A stretch of DNA of 64,000 bases. It comes from Toxonevra muliebris (taxonomy: Eukaryota > Arthropoda > Insecta > Diptera > Pallopteridae). The notes below the pieces were generated by a model. The model saw nothing but the letters and a program-made list of their open reading frames with translations, was not told where the DNA came from and made no database searches. This document shows positions 35,662-48,445 of the stretch, piece after piece (positions within the stretch are counted from its first letter, which is position 1; every line of letters starts with the position of its first letter). The stretch covers positions 56,556,079 through 56,620,078 of the forward strand of contig OY829327.1 in NCBI GenBank assembly GCA_963691655.1, read 5' to 3'. Made by a program: the position numbers and the translations under genes.

Positions 35662-38600
35662 ATGGAAACTAGTATACAAAAATTTTATAAAAATAAAAAT
35701 ATTTTTATTACGGGCGGTACGGGATTTCTGGGCAAAGGTATATGAATAAAAGTGATTTACTTAATAAAATACAAAATAAAAGAGTGAATATGTGTGTGTG
35801 TGATAAATATATAAACGCTACATTAAATCAAAAGGATTAAAATAAAGTTCATACAGTACTTAATAAATACTTACATACTAATAACAAAAATATTGTTCAT
35901 GATATCTCAAAAGAAAGGACAACTATTTTAAAAAAGGAACTAAGCGCCTTAAAATTGGATCTAAAATAATCCAAAATAATCATTTAGACATCATAAAATT
36001 TTCACAAAAAAAGATTGAAGTTTAAAGGTCGCTAGACTCGTTTTTTTGCATAAAAAATAGATTTTTAACGGATGCAGGAAAAAACCCGTTCTAGAAGCAC
36101 CAATGGTGCGAAAGCGCACCACAAAAAGTGCGATTTTTATAGATTTTTATCCGAAGAACGGTAAATGATATTGACAATGGAGTTATTATGTTAGTTCTAT
36201 ACGCCTTTCAGAAGTATTGTTGAGTTTTTTCAACCCATAGATTATATCGACACGCTTCCACGCCCATTACAGTGGGGCTTCTTTTCAATTTTACCAATTT
36301 TTGAATTTTTTTAATTTTAAAGGTTAAAAAATAATACTAAATATTTGTCTTTTAAATTGCGAAACCATGTAAATAGTTGATTCGATTATTTATCTTTTAA
36401 CCGGGAAAGGAAAGTGTAAAGATCGGTTCACTTGTAAATCCGTAACGTTTCCATGAAACTGTGTGGTGCGAAAACGCACCATTGTCAATATACAAGTTCA
36501 TTTTTAGGGTAATTTCAATGCTTTGAGTTTTTGTCGTTATAATGACAATATCAGAAAAAATGATTTAAAGCAATTACTTTACAGTTAAAAATAAAGAAAA
36601 ATAATATAAGTTTTTAAATATATTTTAGAGCGGCTAAATAGTATTACCGAAAAACTTTTTTTATGACAATAAAATATGTGTCGTTCATTATAATAGTTGT
36701 GTAACTCTATTTTTTTTTAATATACACTTCTTTGTGTAAAATTATCAGGTCTTATTATATCTTTTATTATAAAAGTGAACTGACTCAAATTTGCTTTTCA
36801 TTCTTAAGATATGATGCTACTTGTCCACTCAGGGAACTTAAAAAACATAATAGTTCACAACAACAGTGAAGTAAGTCCAAAGTCAGCATAAGAGAAAAGT
36901 AAACAAAGGGTTTAGTACCTTCTTTGAATGAAATATCAATAGAGTAGAATGTATAATGTACTTTGATAAAAAGTACTTTCAAGGGAGTGAAACCCCAACT
37001 CAATAAATTTTGTCTAGCAACGACTACTATTCACGGGTCTTGTCGATTGGTTTTAGTTACTCTCTATACTTAAACTTCATACGAGGTTTTATATTTTATG
37101 ATGGATACGGAAGATAGCAGTGATTCTAGGTCAGTACTTGAAACTTACATTCAATAGGGCCATCTCTATCCATTAAGAAGAACTATTACTAGTGCAAAGA
37201 AAAACGATTTCCTTAATCTTATACCATTTATTCCACCAATTTAAGACAATTACTAAATAACCTTCCAGTGTATATTCCAACATGTTTAAGTGCATCTTAC
37301 GTTGGTGAACATTCATCTAATAATGAAATTATGTATGATTGGTGTTGAGGGCCCATTGTTCGTATTATTATGATTGTTGGTACAGTTGGGACGGCCAGAA
37401 AGTCAGGCACTGCGGCCTAGAAGATATATTGTAACAAAGCCCCAAATTAAGACAAAATACGGTCTGCTATCCTAATGAAGGCTAGAACATCTTTTGAGGT
37501 AGAAGTTTTAATTTCGTTACCTTTTTGAAACGGTTTACTAAAAATTTAGGTGGAAATTTCGACCAAATTTCAAACTAAAATTCAAATACTTTTTTCAGAT
37601 CGAAGTTCAAACCAAGAAAAGAACCAAATTCAAATTAAAAATTTAGATCAAAATGAGACCAAATTCAGATCAAAATCTTGATTATGACTTTTCTGATGGA
37701 TTTATGTTGTTAAATGATTTATTTTGAGAAAAAAATTTGAAGAAAATTTTAATTTCTTTTGAGAAAAAGTTTTGATGAATCAATTTGATACATTTCTATT
37801 TTTTGAGTCATTTTTTGTAAAAAAAAAACACCGAAAAAAAATTAAGTTAAGATTAACAGTTAATTTGGATAGTACTTTAAAAGAATTTTTAAAATATATA
37901 TTCATATCACTCTTAGCATCGATAACACTATTAATATCGGCCTGGTGGTGAGTTTACGGCCTCACAACTCCATAACCAAGCACTTCATTTTTATGAAAAA
38001 TTAATTACGTTCTTTAAGCCTGTTATACATTACAAATGTAAATATATCTTAATTAGACCAAAAGACCAACAAATTTTAAATTTCAACGGTTAAAAAAAAC
38101 AATGTTCAGACCACAAATCGAACCAAAATTGCAACAAAAATCGACCAAAATAAGATCAAATTCAGGTTAAAACTCAGACTAAAAACCCAAAATTCAGACC
38201 GAATCAATACCAAAATCAGTTTTAAAATTCATTCCAAAATTAAAAAAAAAATTTAGACCACCACTCAGACCAATAGTTAGACAAAACTTTAGGCCAAAAG
38301 GACACCAAATACCGAACGAAAGTAATCCAAAAATCAGACCAAAAACTAGTTAGAATATCTGATAAATATTTACATCAACAAACTTTAACTTAAATTAAAT
38401 AAAAACTAGACCAAAATTCCAGACGAATTCAGACCAAATTTTAAAACAAAATTCAGACCGATTTCGGATCGAAATTCAGACCAAAATAGTATCAAAATCA
38501 AGCCAATTCAGACTAAAATATTAACCACAACTCAAATTAAGAGTTAGATTAAAACTGAGGCTAAAAAGACGCCAAATACAAATTAAAAGCAAACCAAAAT

Positions 38601-41600
38601 TTAAACCAGAAATCAGATAAAACGCTGGTCTGCAAACGCTGGAAAGCAAATCAAAATTTAGACCAAATATGGATTAAAACTCAAATCAAACTAAAATAAA
38701 ACAAAATTCTGTCTTACAATCAAACCAGAATTTAGATCAAAAACGGAAAAGTTAAACCAATATCAGACTTAAATTCAGTACAAAATTCAATCCAAAAACT
38801 AGACTATTATCAAGCATGCATTTATAAGCTGGCGTTGAAATTGTAGATTTAATGTAGTCTGAATATATTTAATAACCAGTTGCACTGTAACGTGTATCCT
38901 ACTGGCACGCCCAGCATGGCGGCTAATCAGAATTGATTCAAATATCCAACTCCATTTTAATATTTATATTAAATTATTATTATTTAAATAAAATATAATA
39001 TAAAATAATATTTTAAATCCTAGTTTCTCGTTTGCTGAAAGTAAAAAGAAAAATATAAATATTTTTGATTTCTCAAAAATGACTGTTTACTATAAGATTG
39101 TCGGGTTCTGGGGGAGGCGGGCTTCAGCCCCTATTCTCCCCCTCTGGATACGCTACTGAACGACACATATATGTAGTTCTTTTTATTGCAAGGAATGAAA
39201 ATGCAAAGATTTGTTTTTTGCTTATTCTAAAGCGCGGTTCACGCAAAATTGGCACGCAGGAAAGTTTCTGTATCTTTTTAACCAGAACACTCAGAATAAC
39301 AAATAATGCATTAAATGATAAGTTTAATATTGTGTTTTAATACTATAATATTAAAAGATTTAAATTTCTTTGTTGTGCAAAAAGTTCCGGGTATTCCTTT
39401 TAATGGACCCCATCAACCTTTGAACATCCGCTCTGGATACATTTGCGGCTATTTGGTTCCATTTTAGTAACATTGAATTCACATTTTTGACAATACCTAC
39501 ATTTTTCTTCAACTTATATTTTGTAATAGCCCAGTATTTTTCGATTGGTCGAAGCTGGGGCAATTGGGTGGATTCATATATTTGGGCACTACATCTACTT
39601 TATTTGTCTGATATCAATCCATTGCTTTCTAAGAGTAGTGGCAACTGGCTAAATCAGGCCAAAACTTCACTGGCGAATGGTGGTGACGACCAAATGGCAA
39701 TAGTCGTTTCGAAAGGCAGTCTTTGATGTAAATATCAGACGTCATAGAAAAGGATGTCACAAATGCCCTGGATTTGAGACCACAACTGCAAATAGCCTGC
39801 CACACCATTGCTTTCTTTGCAAATTTATTCATTTTTATGTACTTGAATTTTGAGAGTACATTACCACGATTCATTGCCATATAAAATTTTTGACCTGGAA
39901 GCTGTTTAAGATCAAATTTTACGTATGATTCGTCATCCACAATAATGCATCCATTGAATTTGGTCAAAACATTATTATAAAGAAGACGAGCACGTTTTTT
40001 GGCCAGCAAATTCTGTTTGTCTGTTCTATTTGGATATTTTATAGCACGATAGCACTTTAGCCCAGCTTTTATGCGTATTCGTCTAGCAGTACTTTTGCTG
40101 GTATTGAATTTTTTGGCACGATCGCTATCCGATAGTCCGGGATTGCTTTTGATGGACCTCAAGGTCTTTGCCTTTAATTTTAAGTTGGTGGTTCCCGTTT
40201 TGTTCACAACTTTTTTAGCTTTTTCAACACTAAGAGTTTCTTTATATCGTTTTATAACTCTACAAACCGTTCTTTTGGAGATATTTAACACTTTCGCAAT
40301 CTTTGAACCTGACCACGACGGATTTTCAATAAATTTGTTCACAATCAATTTTCTATTTGCAGCTTCCATTGTGCACACAATTATCAACTAACAGTAACAG
40401 TATTGTAAACAAATCCCAGTAAAATATTTGTTGTTCTTGTGACTAGGGGCGACGGCGTGACCAAAACAAAGCGTGCCAATTTGGCGTGAACCGCGCTTAT
40501 ATGCAATTCGTACGATTTTTAGTGTTAATCGAATAAAGAAATTCATTGGCATATTGTTTGTTTGGAGTTATAACTCATTTCCCGATGTTGATTGTTTTTG
40601 GTCCAACCAACCTTCTCTTGGCTACCAATTTGTCAAAAATGCTATAAGTCAAAATCCTTCATGGACTATGAAAAGCCTTTAGTGCCTAAATTTGGTTTTC
40701 GAGTTTTAGTTACTGAATTTATTCTTCTAACCGACAATGTTGCTTGTAGAGGAGAAGTCATCAACAATGCCATTTGACTTGACCGTGTCATCCATTGTAT
40801 TGATGCGGGACCAGATGGTTCCCGTAGGAGATGCAAACACTGCCACAATCATACCACATACAATGCAATGTATCATTTTTATCAAAATGCTTCCAAGACA
40901 CCCACTCCAAACAATAGTTTTGAGATCACTCAATTTTTTAAACGTTTTGTTTTTACTTTTTTGTCAAAAATAAATTACAAATTATTCTTTTTACCTTGAA
41001 TTAACTGCGTGCATGCTAAAACAATTACAATTACAAATTTAATGACTTTTTCAGTCCAACAATTAAACACACAAACTTTAAAAAACTTCCGACGCTAATA
41101 TTTTAGAATGGGCTTAACCGATTTCAAATTTGATAATTTTTGGCTAACCTACTCGTCAAGCTTAAATTGATATATAATATGATAGTGTAGCACTTCAGGA
41201 TCTTCTGGAAAAAGAATGTAGTTATACTAATAAATATATAGATTAACTTTTTTGTAATAAAAAACTTAAAAATTTAAACGCTAAATTTAAATGTATTACT
41301 TTTTTCACTTGCCAAATCGATTAATTTCTGGAGTTAATCGATTTGTGCAATGAACGGCTCAATTAGTAATTTATGTAATAGAGGAAGCCCGATGTGTGAC
41401 AATCATTGTCCTCCACTAAAAACTGCAGAGTTATGCAGTTTCTTTGAAAATTAATTGGCTAAAAACGTTACTCACTGCATTTGCTTTTCTCATTATTTTA
41501 ATATTACTTTATATTTTTTAAGGAATTATTTTAAAATTAAATTTATATTAAATTTCAGTATTCATTGAGAAGATTCTACGCGTTACCGAGGTCAACTGTA

Positions 41601-43421
41601 TTTACTTGTTAATACGCCCGAAAAAGGGGAAAGATATACAAGAACGTATCGACGCAATATTTAGTGATCCGGTAAGCTTAAATTATTACAATTTCATAAC
41701 GTTAACAAAAATTAATCAATCGGAAACAAACTTAAAATATTTACAGCTTTTTGAGCAATTGCTTAAATTAAAAAAGAATGCTTCAAAACACATTACGCCC
41801 ATTTCAGGGGATTGTGCGCAGCCCGGATTGGGATTGTCGATTGAAGATTGCAACTTGCTCATTGAAAATGTGGACGTGGCTGTACATGGTGCGGCAACAG
41901 TGCGATTCAATGAGCCATTGAGCAAGGCATTAACCATAAATGTGTGCGCTACAATGGATATGATACAATTGGCCAAAAGAATGATTAAACTGAAGGTAAG
42001 TTTGATGCCATAAAGTGATTAAAAGAATAACTTTTAATGGGAGTGTATGTTTTAGGCTTTTGTGCATATCTCCTCAGCCTTTGCAAATTGTGTAGTTTCC
42101 CAAATTGATGAGTGTTTCTATGCTGACAAAATCGGCATTAGTGCAGATAATATGTGTAAAATTATGGAGCTAATGGGTGGTGAAATGATAGATCGAATAT
42201 CGAAAGAGTTGTGCAATGATTTTCCAAACACTTACACTTACACAAAGGCATTGGCGGAAGATGTAGTCCTGACACATGGCAATGAACTACCGATCTGTAT
42301 ATTTCGACCAAGTATAGGTAAATTCCTGATATAAAAAGTAGAGTTTAGAAAAAAAAAAAATTAGGTATATAATTCAAATTGCTCTTTGAATAGTGCTTCC
42401 CACATGTAAGGAGCCCGTGCCCGGTTGGACGGATAATATATATGGGCCTTTGGGAGTACTATTTGGTGTTGCTCATGGTGTGATGCGTGTGATGTACGTG
42501 CGCATTAACTCAAATGCCGCGTTTGTTCCGGTGGATTATTGTGCAAATTTAATGCTGGCCTGTTGCTATAATACCGCAAAATCAGTGAAGCAAATGTAAG
42601 TGGTTATAACTAAATTTAAATTAATCTAAATCCATACAAGATTCATAATTAATTTTTCATTAATTTCAATCTAGCGCAAGTGACCCTCCACCCATTTATA
42701 ACTTTGTGCCCGATGAACGCAACTTTCCCACATGGAAAACATATCAACGTGGACTAGTAGCGAGCAGACCGAAATTGCCATTAAGTCGCGCGATTTGGTT
42801 TCCACTTTTTAATTCAACCGATTCAAAATTAATGTATAACATTTTATGTTTCTTCTATCACACCGTTCCAGGTTATATATTCGATTTCTTTCTGCTATTA
42901 CTCGGCAAGGAGCGACGGTAATTCGATTACGCAATTTTTATGATATTATAGGTAAATAATTTTTTTTTTTTTTAGTTTAGTAAAAGTCTATCGTAAGATC
43001 CATAAGCAATTGTCAATGTTGGACTACTTTGTTGAAAATAAATGGACATTTTCTATGGATAATACAAAACAATTATGGAATTCTTTATCAGCGGAGGATA
43101 AGAGTTTGTTTTCGTTCGATATAGTGACAATGGATTGGCTGCAATATTTCTACCATGCTTTATACGGCATGCGACTTTATATCGTAAAGGAAAAACTCGA
43201 TACTATCCCCAAGGCATTCAAACGATTAAAACGGTTAGCTGTATAACTGTACTTTCTTTAAACTTTTCTGATATCTTTCATTTGGAAAAATTAACAGGTT
43301 CTTTTTTCTTTTTTGTAGGCTTATGATTCTGCATCATGCTCTATTGGCTCTGATGTACGGAAGTGGTGCAACGTTACTCTATTGGACATTTTCGAAAATT
43401 TCGAATTTTATTTTAAGATAA
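35662..43421 (+). CDS. Fatty acyl-CoA reductase 2 (FAR-2), complete, eight exons
   Basis: Same reaction and family as FAR-1. Exons: 35662-35737, 41559-41671, 41747-41995, 42056-42317, 42394-42595, 42675-42917, 42976-43233, 43319-43421. They join into 1506 nt, 501 aa, with no stop. Exons 1-4, 6 and 7 have exactly the lengths seen in FAR-1; exon 5 is one codon shorter and exon 8 two codons longer. Motifs: METSIQKFYKNKNIFITGG and TGGTGFLG (17-24), VFIEKILRVTEV, RPKKGKDIQER, S152, and Y206/K210 in NTYTYTK. It also shows KEPVPGWTDNIYGP, VPVDYCAN and the C-terminal KVYRKIHKQ and FSFDIVTMDW. A hydrophobic tail (LALMYGSGATLLYW) closes the protein. In the active-site block it has HGAATVRF where FAR-1 and FAR-3 have HSAAT; this Ser-to-Gly change beside the nucleotide pocket is unusual for the family. 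Intron 1 is 5,821 bp; all others are 58-85 bp. Confidence 0.93.
36100..36485. repeat. Paired GGTGCG hairpins in inverted arrangement
   Basis: GGTGCGAAAGCGCACC at 36105-36120 and GGTGCGAAAACGCACC at 36465-36480 are each 16-nt hairpins with a 6-bp stem. Outside context is caat before the first and attg after the second, so the pair also forms a 20-bp inverted repeat around about 345 bp. It may be a small DNA transposon with hairpin ends. Confidence 0.5.
37550..38800. repeat. Degenerate AAATTCAGACC low-complexity tract
   Basis: Dozens of variants of the motif (a)aattcagacca, with ccaaaattcagac and caaattcagatcaaa, fill 37550-37680 and 38100-38800. The intervening 37690-38090 is mostly unrelated. 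Spacing varies around 10-20 bp and no two units align cleanly, so it is a decayed minisatellite, not a coding repeat; stop codons occur in every frame. Confidence 0.65.
39231..40497 (-). mobile_element. Tc1/mariner-superfamily element (DD37E type), dead
   Basis: The terminal repeats gcgcggttcacgcaaaattg (39232 onward) and the complement of caatttggcgtgaaccgcgc (ending 40496) match at 25 of 26 bp. Length is about 1267 bp. The exact TA duplication is blurred by one base (taaagcg against gcttata). The minus strand carries a nearly complete transposase with lesions. It lies antisense in intron 1 of FAR-2. Confidence 0.82.
39360..40369 (-). pseudogene. DD37E transposase pseudogene
   Basis: The minus-strand start at 40369 gives MEAANRKLIVNKFIENPSWS, then the helix-turn-helix blocks SGSKIAKVLNISKRTVCRVI and STARRIRIKAGLKCYRA. 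The first catalytic Asp is in IIVDDESYV, the second in KFWPDLASCHYS, and the final Glu in RPIEKYWAI. Allowing for lesions, Asp-to-Glu spacing is 37 residues, hence DD37E. Damage is slight: a TAG just after CHYS, a TGA where a Trp codon is expected, and a one-base shift within NCPQLRPIE. The rest is open, so the copy is fairly young. Confidence 0.82.
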
Positions 43422-43597
43422 TATCGTAAGGATATTCTTATTTTCTTTTTTGTTATATGGCTAGAATTTGAAATGAGTTAATTTTTCAGTTCAATGTCAG
43501 TTAGAGAAGTCATAAGAGTTCAGTTGGCCTTAAATACTTTTTGCTATTGAATTTGTTCTTGTAAATGTTTACTTTTATTATTTACAACGTTTTATTA

Positions 43598-43603
43598 AAT
43601 AAA
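43598..43603 (+). terminator. Poly(A) signal of FAR-2
   Basis: AATAAA about 177 bp after the FAR-2 stop codon. Confidence 0.55.
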
Positions 43604-44089
43604 AATTATGAAAAAATAAGAATGATTTGTGTAAAATGTAATTGGAGTTATGATCTGCTGTAAAATATTTTCACCTAAAACAACCCTCACCACCCACCAC
43701 CTCACTGGATTCTCTTGAGCTAAGACAAATAAATTCACCATATTACTGATTCCTGGAGATACAGCAATAGTCGGAAATGATATAACCGATTGAAAAGGGA
43801 AGCAGTGGTCCGGTATCACATTGGTCTCGAACCTTTCCTAAGTAAATGAACTTACACCATAAATAATAACTGAAGAAAAGAGGATCATTTTGAGTTTTAT
43901 TTGTACACTAATGGGAAATACAGTTTTATATCGAATCCGAACGGCGAAGTTTTCATACAATTTTTACTCTTAGAGGGTTGCTGGGTAGAAAGATTGTTAT
44001 TTTTGATTTTAGACCGAGTACTGAACTAGGTCATTCTGCCATTCAGTCTACTAACACTTTACCCGGAGTCTAAAACTGAGATAACCAGC

Positions 44090-44608
44090 TTAATGTTTGA
44101 GTCTCACTTTCTGGACAATCAGGTCTTTGTCGTTCAACATCCACTTTTTAAAAATCTGAACAGTTTTAAATCGGTTCGGGTCCAGATAGTATACATCCAG
44201 CTACTTTGAAAGAGGGTGCGGTGCAGTTACTAACGGTTTTGAAGAAGTTCTTCATCTTTATTTTGGCGCTTACTCACATACCTCAACCAAATGCTTTAGA
44301 CCAACTAGTAGGATTGATATATTTGTTATTGAGATGTCTAGAGCAATGTGTTGAATACCGCATCCGTAGAGATTCGCTATTGCCCCATCCTCTCTCTTCA
44401 TTTCAGCATGCTTACCAATTTGAAAAATCTTGTGACGGCCCTGCTAAATTTGGTGTGTCGGATAGAATTGGACCTTAACAGGAAAGGATATACTATTGGT
44501 ATTTTTGTTGATATTGAGGCAGCTTTTTACACCACGATTTTTGAAAATGCGGCAGGTCAGCATAGAGTGGATCAGACGACAAAAAAGGAATTTCAAATTC
44601 GTTTTTGA
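44090..44608 (+). pseudogene. Non-LTR retrotransposon reverse-transcriptase fragment
   Basis: Broken frames give LKEGAVQLLTVLKKFFIFIL, then LLLRCLEQCVEYRIRRDSLL, SSFQHAYQFEKS and, in the next frame, LNRKGYTIGIFVDIEAAFYT. This order (thumb-proximal GG region, QHAYQ.G.S, then the catalytic FVDIEAAF block with its Asp) is that of the N-terminal half of a Jockey/R1-type reverse transcriptase. The YADD half is missing. Confidence 0.72.
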
Positions 44609-44985
44609 CAGATTATAAATTTGGAGAAGAGAAGAATTTTTGTGCGTGTTTTGTGTAAATATAAATAAATAAAAATATTGCCTTTTAATTGGATTTGGAC
44701 ACCAAGAATTTATACAACAATTATAATTATGGATAATTGGAAGAATGGCAATAAGTTACTCTCCGACTCCATTATTTTATTTTTTTCACTTAATAAATAT
44801 TACAAGATCAGCTGTTATGAAAACAAAATCTAAAATGTCTGAAAAAATGTGATAGATCTTAAATTTTTCCTGTTTTTACAACCTTGTGTTTGAGGGTTGC
44901 TTGTTACTTTCTCCATTTCAGATGCATTTCAACGAAATGTTAAATTTGCCTGAAATGCACTCTCGTGTGTCCGCACTATTATTCA
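44580..44985. repeat. Dispersed repeat, second copy of the 25.8-kb family
   Basis: It shares ttgacagattataaatttgg and cttgtgtttgagggttgctt with 25850-26250. It ends in gcactctcgtgtgtccgc, the approximate complement of the left terminus of that copy (cacgagagtaaatttca). The left end abuts the reverse-transcriptase fragment. Confidence 0.45.
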
Positions 44986-47900
44986 AGAATTATATAGGAG
45001 CTTAATTTACCATATTTACGTTTTATCTTTTCTTTAAGTTATCAAAAATAATATTTTATTTTAAGCAATTTCATCAATAATATCAAAACTAGATTTCATA
45101 ATAATCAAGCATTTTTCATAAAAAAGGAATAATTTAAAAAAAAAAAATTAAATGTATTCAAAAAACCGGCAACTCCGCAGCACTGTGTGATCAAAATCGT
45201 GGTGTGTCTTGGTATTTATTTAGGCAGAGAAGCCAGCGTGGGGTTTTTATTTGGGCAGAGAACGCACACTACTAATAAAAATCTATGTGTGAGTAATCAG
45301 CTGATGAAAGAGTTTCAATTCTCTGTATTCTCCCTGCAGTGAAACAGCGAACTAGATACAAAAAGATCTAATTCTGTAGGTGGAATAAATACACTAGTTC
45401 GGTAGATAGTTCCTAATTGAATGCAAAGATTCACCAGCTGAAGCAAAACGATTTTCTTTTTGACTTGAACTAGTGCTAACTAATTTTGCTTGTTATTGTG
45501 TAATTTTTGAGCAAGTCAGACTCAAGAGGTTTAGTGAATTTGTGAAAAAGTGTTATTGTAGAAAACAAATTAAAAAAGATTTGTAATTTGAACAAAATGT
45601 TGAACAAAAAGTTCGTAGATGAAAACAATCAACCTATCGTAAAGTACAGCGTATGAACGTAACCCATGGCGCAAATTTGCAGTCTCAATGTAAGTATTTA
45701 TTTATTTATTTGTCATTTATTTAATAATTTATTTATTAATTTACATATTTTTTGATTTATAAATTTATTCATTTATTTGTTATTATTTTTCAGAAATGAC
45801 TTATGCATAAAACAAAACATAAATGGAAATACTCGCTGAGCAAAAATTTTTGGTAACCAAACTAACTCGTCAGAAGATAACCTGAAGGACGTTTATAAAA
45901 AATGTGTGCAGAAAATCATTCTTTTTCTGAGTTGTTATCATTTTATTAAAAAAAATCGTCATATAATAAATTCGCATTTTATTTATTATCTATATATGTA
46001 AAATGTAGGGGTTAAGGTATTTAAGAACTGGTGTTGAAACTAGTTATTGAAGGACTAGCGAAATCAGGTAAAGCATTAGGTAGCCAATCGACACCTCCCA
46101 TGACAACGCCATGTTAAATTCGCCAGTTGTAGCAAAGCAAAGCAGATAGATGTGGAACCAGTCACTGTCCCTTAAGAACTATTGAATTCGCTTTTCACTG
46201 CAGAGCTCTGACATTAACATTACAAACTCATAAACATATATTTAGGTAAAATGTTGAAAATTGTAATAACAATTCATGAAATCAGTAAAAAACAGATTCA
46301 TAAGTACTTATATGAAATATGCAAAACCGCAACCAAACATTTACATATTTGTATATAAAGAATATGTAAATACTGTAAATGTTGAATGTTATTTGCCAAA
46401 AGAAATGTAAAATATTTGTTTTATCGAACACGTCAAACTCATCCATTCATACATTTTGTCTGCTGGTTGTGTTGACAACCGTCGCTGTCACACCATCGGT
46501 ATTGCACCTCGTTGCTGATTTCTACATTTCTTTGTTCCAATTTCAACAAGAGCTAACATCTTTACAATCTATACTCAGTGCTGCCGAAGGTACTCCGATC
46601 GGAGTATTCATACTTTCGCTCAAATCTCAATCCACCTGTCCTCCCCAATCGGAAAAAATCCTTCTATTTCATATTCTTGAATTTTTGGGTTGTATTCTTG
46701 AATTTTTTTGTTGTATTCTTGAATTTTTGGTTGTAAACGTAAATCAAACTAAATATGTTCTGTTTGGTTATTTTAGTTTCTGTCTGTGAAATATTTGTTA
46801 CTACTTTATTTATCGCTGGATTACTGTCAAAAGTTCGTGTTCCATTTCCAGAAGTTTTTGCTTGCCTTTGTGCTAATGCTTGTAATTTTTGACAGTTGAA
46901 ATCAATAGTAGAAAAATCGCGTAAAAGTAAGTTTGCATATTTAATAAATATCAATAAATTAGTAATGAATTTATATATATATATATTAGATTTGGAACTG
47001 GAACAATTTTGGTGTGAAACTCCGCTTTTTATACTGCTCCTTGTTCCGTATAACATGAATGCGCACAACACGATATTTTTTTGTAACCTAACTATCATGT
47101 TATACGGGGGACACCTATATTACATATTGATTTAGTATGGAGAAAATGTTAAAAATTAGTAGTTACTTCTTAATTGGTAAGTTTCACTAATTTAAGGCAA
47201 TTTTTTCAACACCTGCTTTGTTTTTTTGCAATTTTTTGACGACATTTGTCAAAGGTGAACTTGATTGTATTGACATGGGTTCACTAAAAGTTAATTTACC
47301 TGTTCAAATATAACTCGATTTGAAAAATTTTTGTATTTTAAATAAACTAAAGTACTTTAATTTTCGAAAAATTACCGCTATCTGGAAAATCCTAACAGTT
47401 AAATTTAAAAATTCGTAACAAAAAGTGCCAAATGGTCACTTTAGGCGCTGGGGGTGGCGTTCGGTTTAGTTGTATCAAAAAACTGGGTACTCCATTCGCT
47501 TTAGCGGCTTTTTTACATAGGTATGAAAATCTTTTATATGCACGTTGAATGCTTTTTTCATACAAAATCCCAAACCTATTGTAAAACATCCTTTAAAATC
47601 ATTCTTTTCGGAGTAGCGCGTCCAGTTTCACAAATTTAAATTTTTTTTCATTGTAATTGGATTTTAGCACCCTATTTTCATATTCTGCTGTCACAATGAA
47701 GATCTGAAATACTTTAGCAAAATAAGCCATCTAATGTATATATTCTACTCCCACTAAAGCAATGATTTTTACAACGATGAATGCAATGCTTTGATCTATG
47801 AATAAAATTGAAAAACTTCCGACGCTGATATTTATATATATTTTAAATATTTCATATTGCATTGTCTTCCAGTTCTGTACTATATTTAAAATTTCAAGTC

Positions 47901-48364
47901 TCTAGCTCAACGGGAAGTTAGTTTAAAATCGATTGCAAAATTCCTACCGAACAGACTGAAAAACAGGCAGACACCATTGAAAGCGAATTGATATAGTATT
48001 GAAAATTCTTAATTTTTTAAATTTACTAAAAATCTCTAGAAATCGTGTGTAAATAACAATAAAAAGTAAAAGAAGAAAATTGGATGCAATGGATTTTAAT
48101 TCTTTTCTGTTCTGTATTTTCATATCAAAACTATGGTCACCGTATTATGCATTTACCCCATTCTGTTCCGGCTCTAAGGTAAAAAAAATAGTTTGCAGTT
48201 TGTCAAGTAGCGTATTTATTATTGTTCCAAAGTCTAAATTTGTGTTCAGGTTCAGTTGCGCTAAGTATTGGCCTTTCCCTTTTATAATTATTCTTACGAG
48301 TATACCTATTCTCCACCGATGTAGCACCCTCAATATTCCAAATTTGCATTTCTATTTACAAAAC
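44986..48364. other. FAR-2 to FAR-3 intergenic region
   Basis: No gene is recognised. A small tandem repeat lies at 46672-46733. T/A-rich variants of tttattta fill 45690-45790. Confidence 0.5.
46672..46733. repeat. Three-copy 21-bp tandem repeat
   Basis: tattcttgaatttttgggtt+g, tattcttgaatttttttgtt+g and tattcttgaatttttggttg follow one another directly at 46672, 46693 and 46714. Confidence 0.85.
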
Positions 48365-48372
48365 TATAAAAG
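48365..48372 (+). promoter_or_regulatory. TATA box of FAR-3
   Basis: TATAAAAG, 81 bp upstream of the FAR-3 start codon. An initiator-like TTTCATTG lies about 30 bp downstream near 48394-48401, which would give a 5' UTR of about 50 nt. Confidence 0.65.
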
Positions 48373-48445
48373 TGAAACTGGCATAGTATAGAATTTCATT
48401 GCGTGTAAGTTTGCTAAACAAAAAACCATAATCGAATTGTTTCAA

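Larger units (their letters stand above)
35738..41558 (+). other. FAR-2 intron 1 (5.8 kb)
   Basis: From the donor after codon 25 (phase 1) to the acceptor aatttcag at 41558. It holds the paired hairpins at 36.1-36.5 kb, a degenerate AAATTCAGACC tract at 37.5-38.8 kb and a DD37E transposon at 39.2-40.5 kb. No host exon is seen inside. Confidence 0.85.

Noticed and set aside
35292..35672. A 126-codon plus-strand ORF just upstream of FAR-2
   Set aside because: It overlaps the TATA box and 5' UTR of FAR-2, is rich in Ile/Asn/Tyr as expected of A/T-rich DNA, and has no recognisable motif.
46379..47098. Plus- and minus-strand ORFs of 136 and 144 codons
   Set aside because: Both include the 21-bp tandem repeat, which keeps frames open by chance. 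No homology is recognisable.
48080..48391. A 103-codon ORF upstream of FAR-3
   Set aside because: It covers the FAR-3 promoter, and an overlapping minus-strand ORF exists. No domain is visible.
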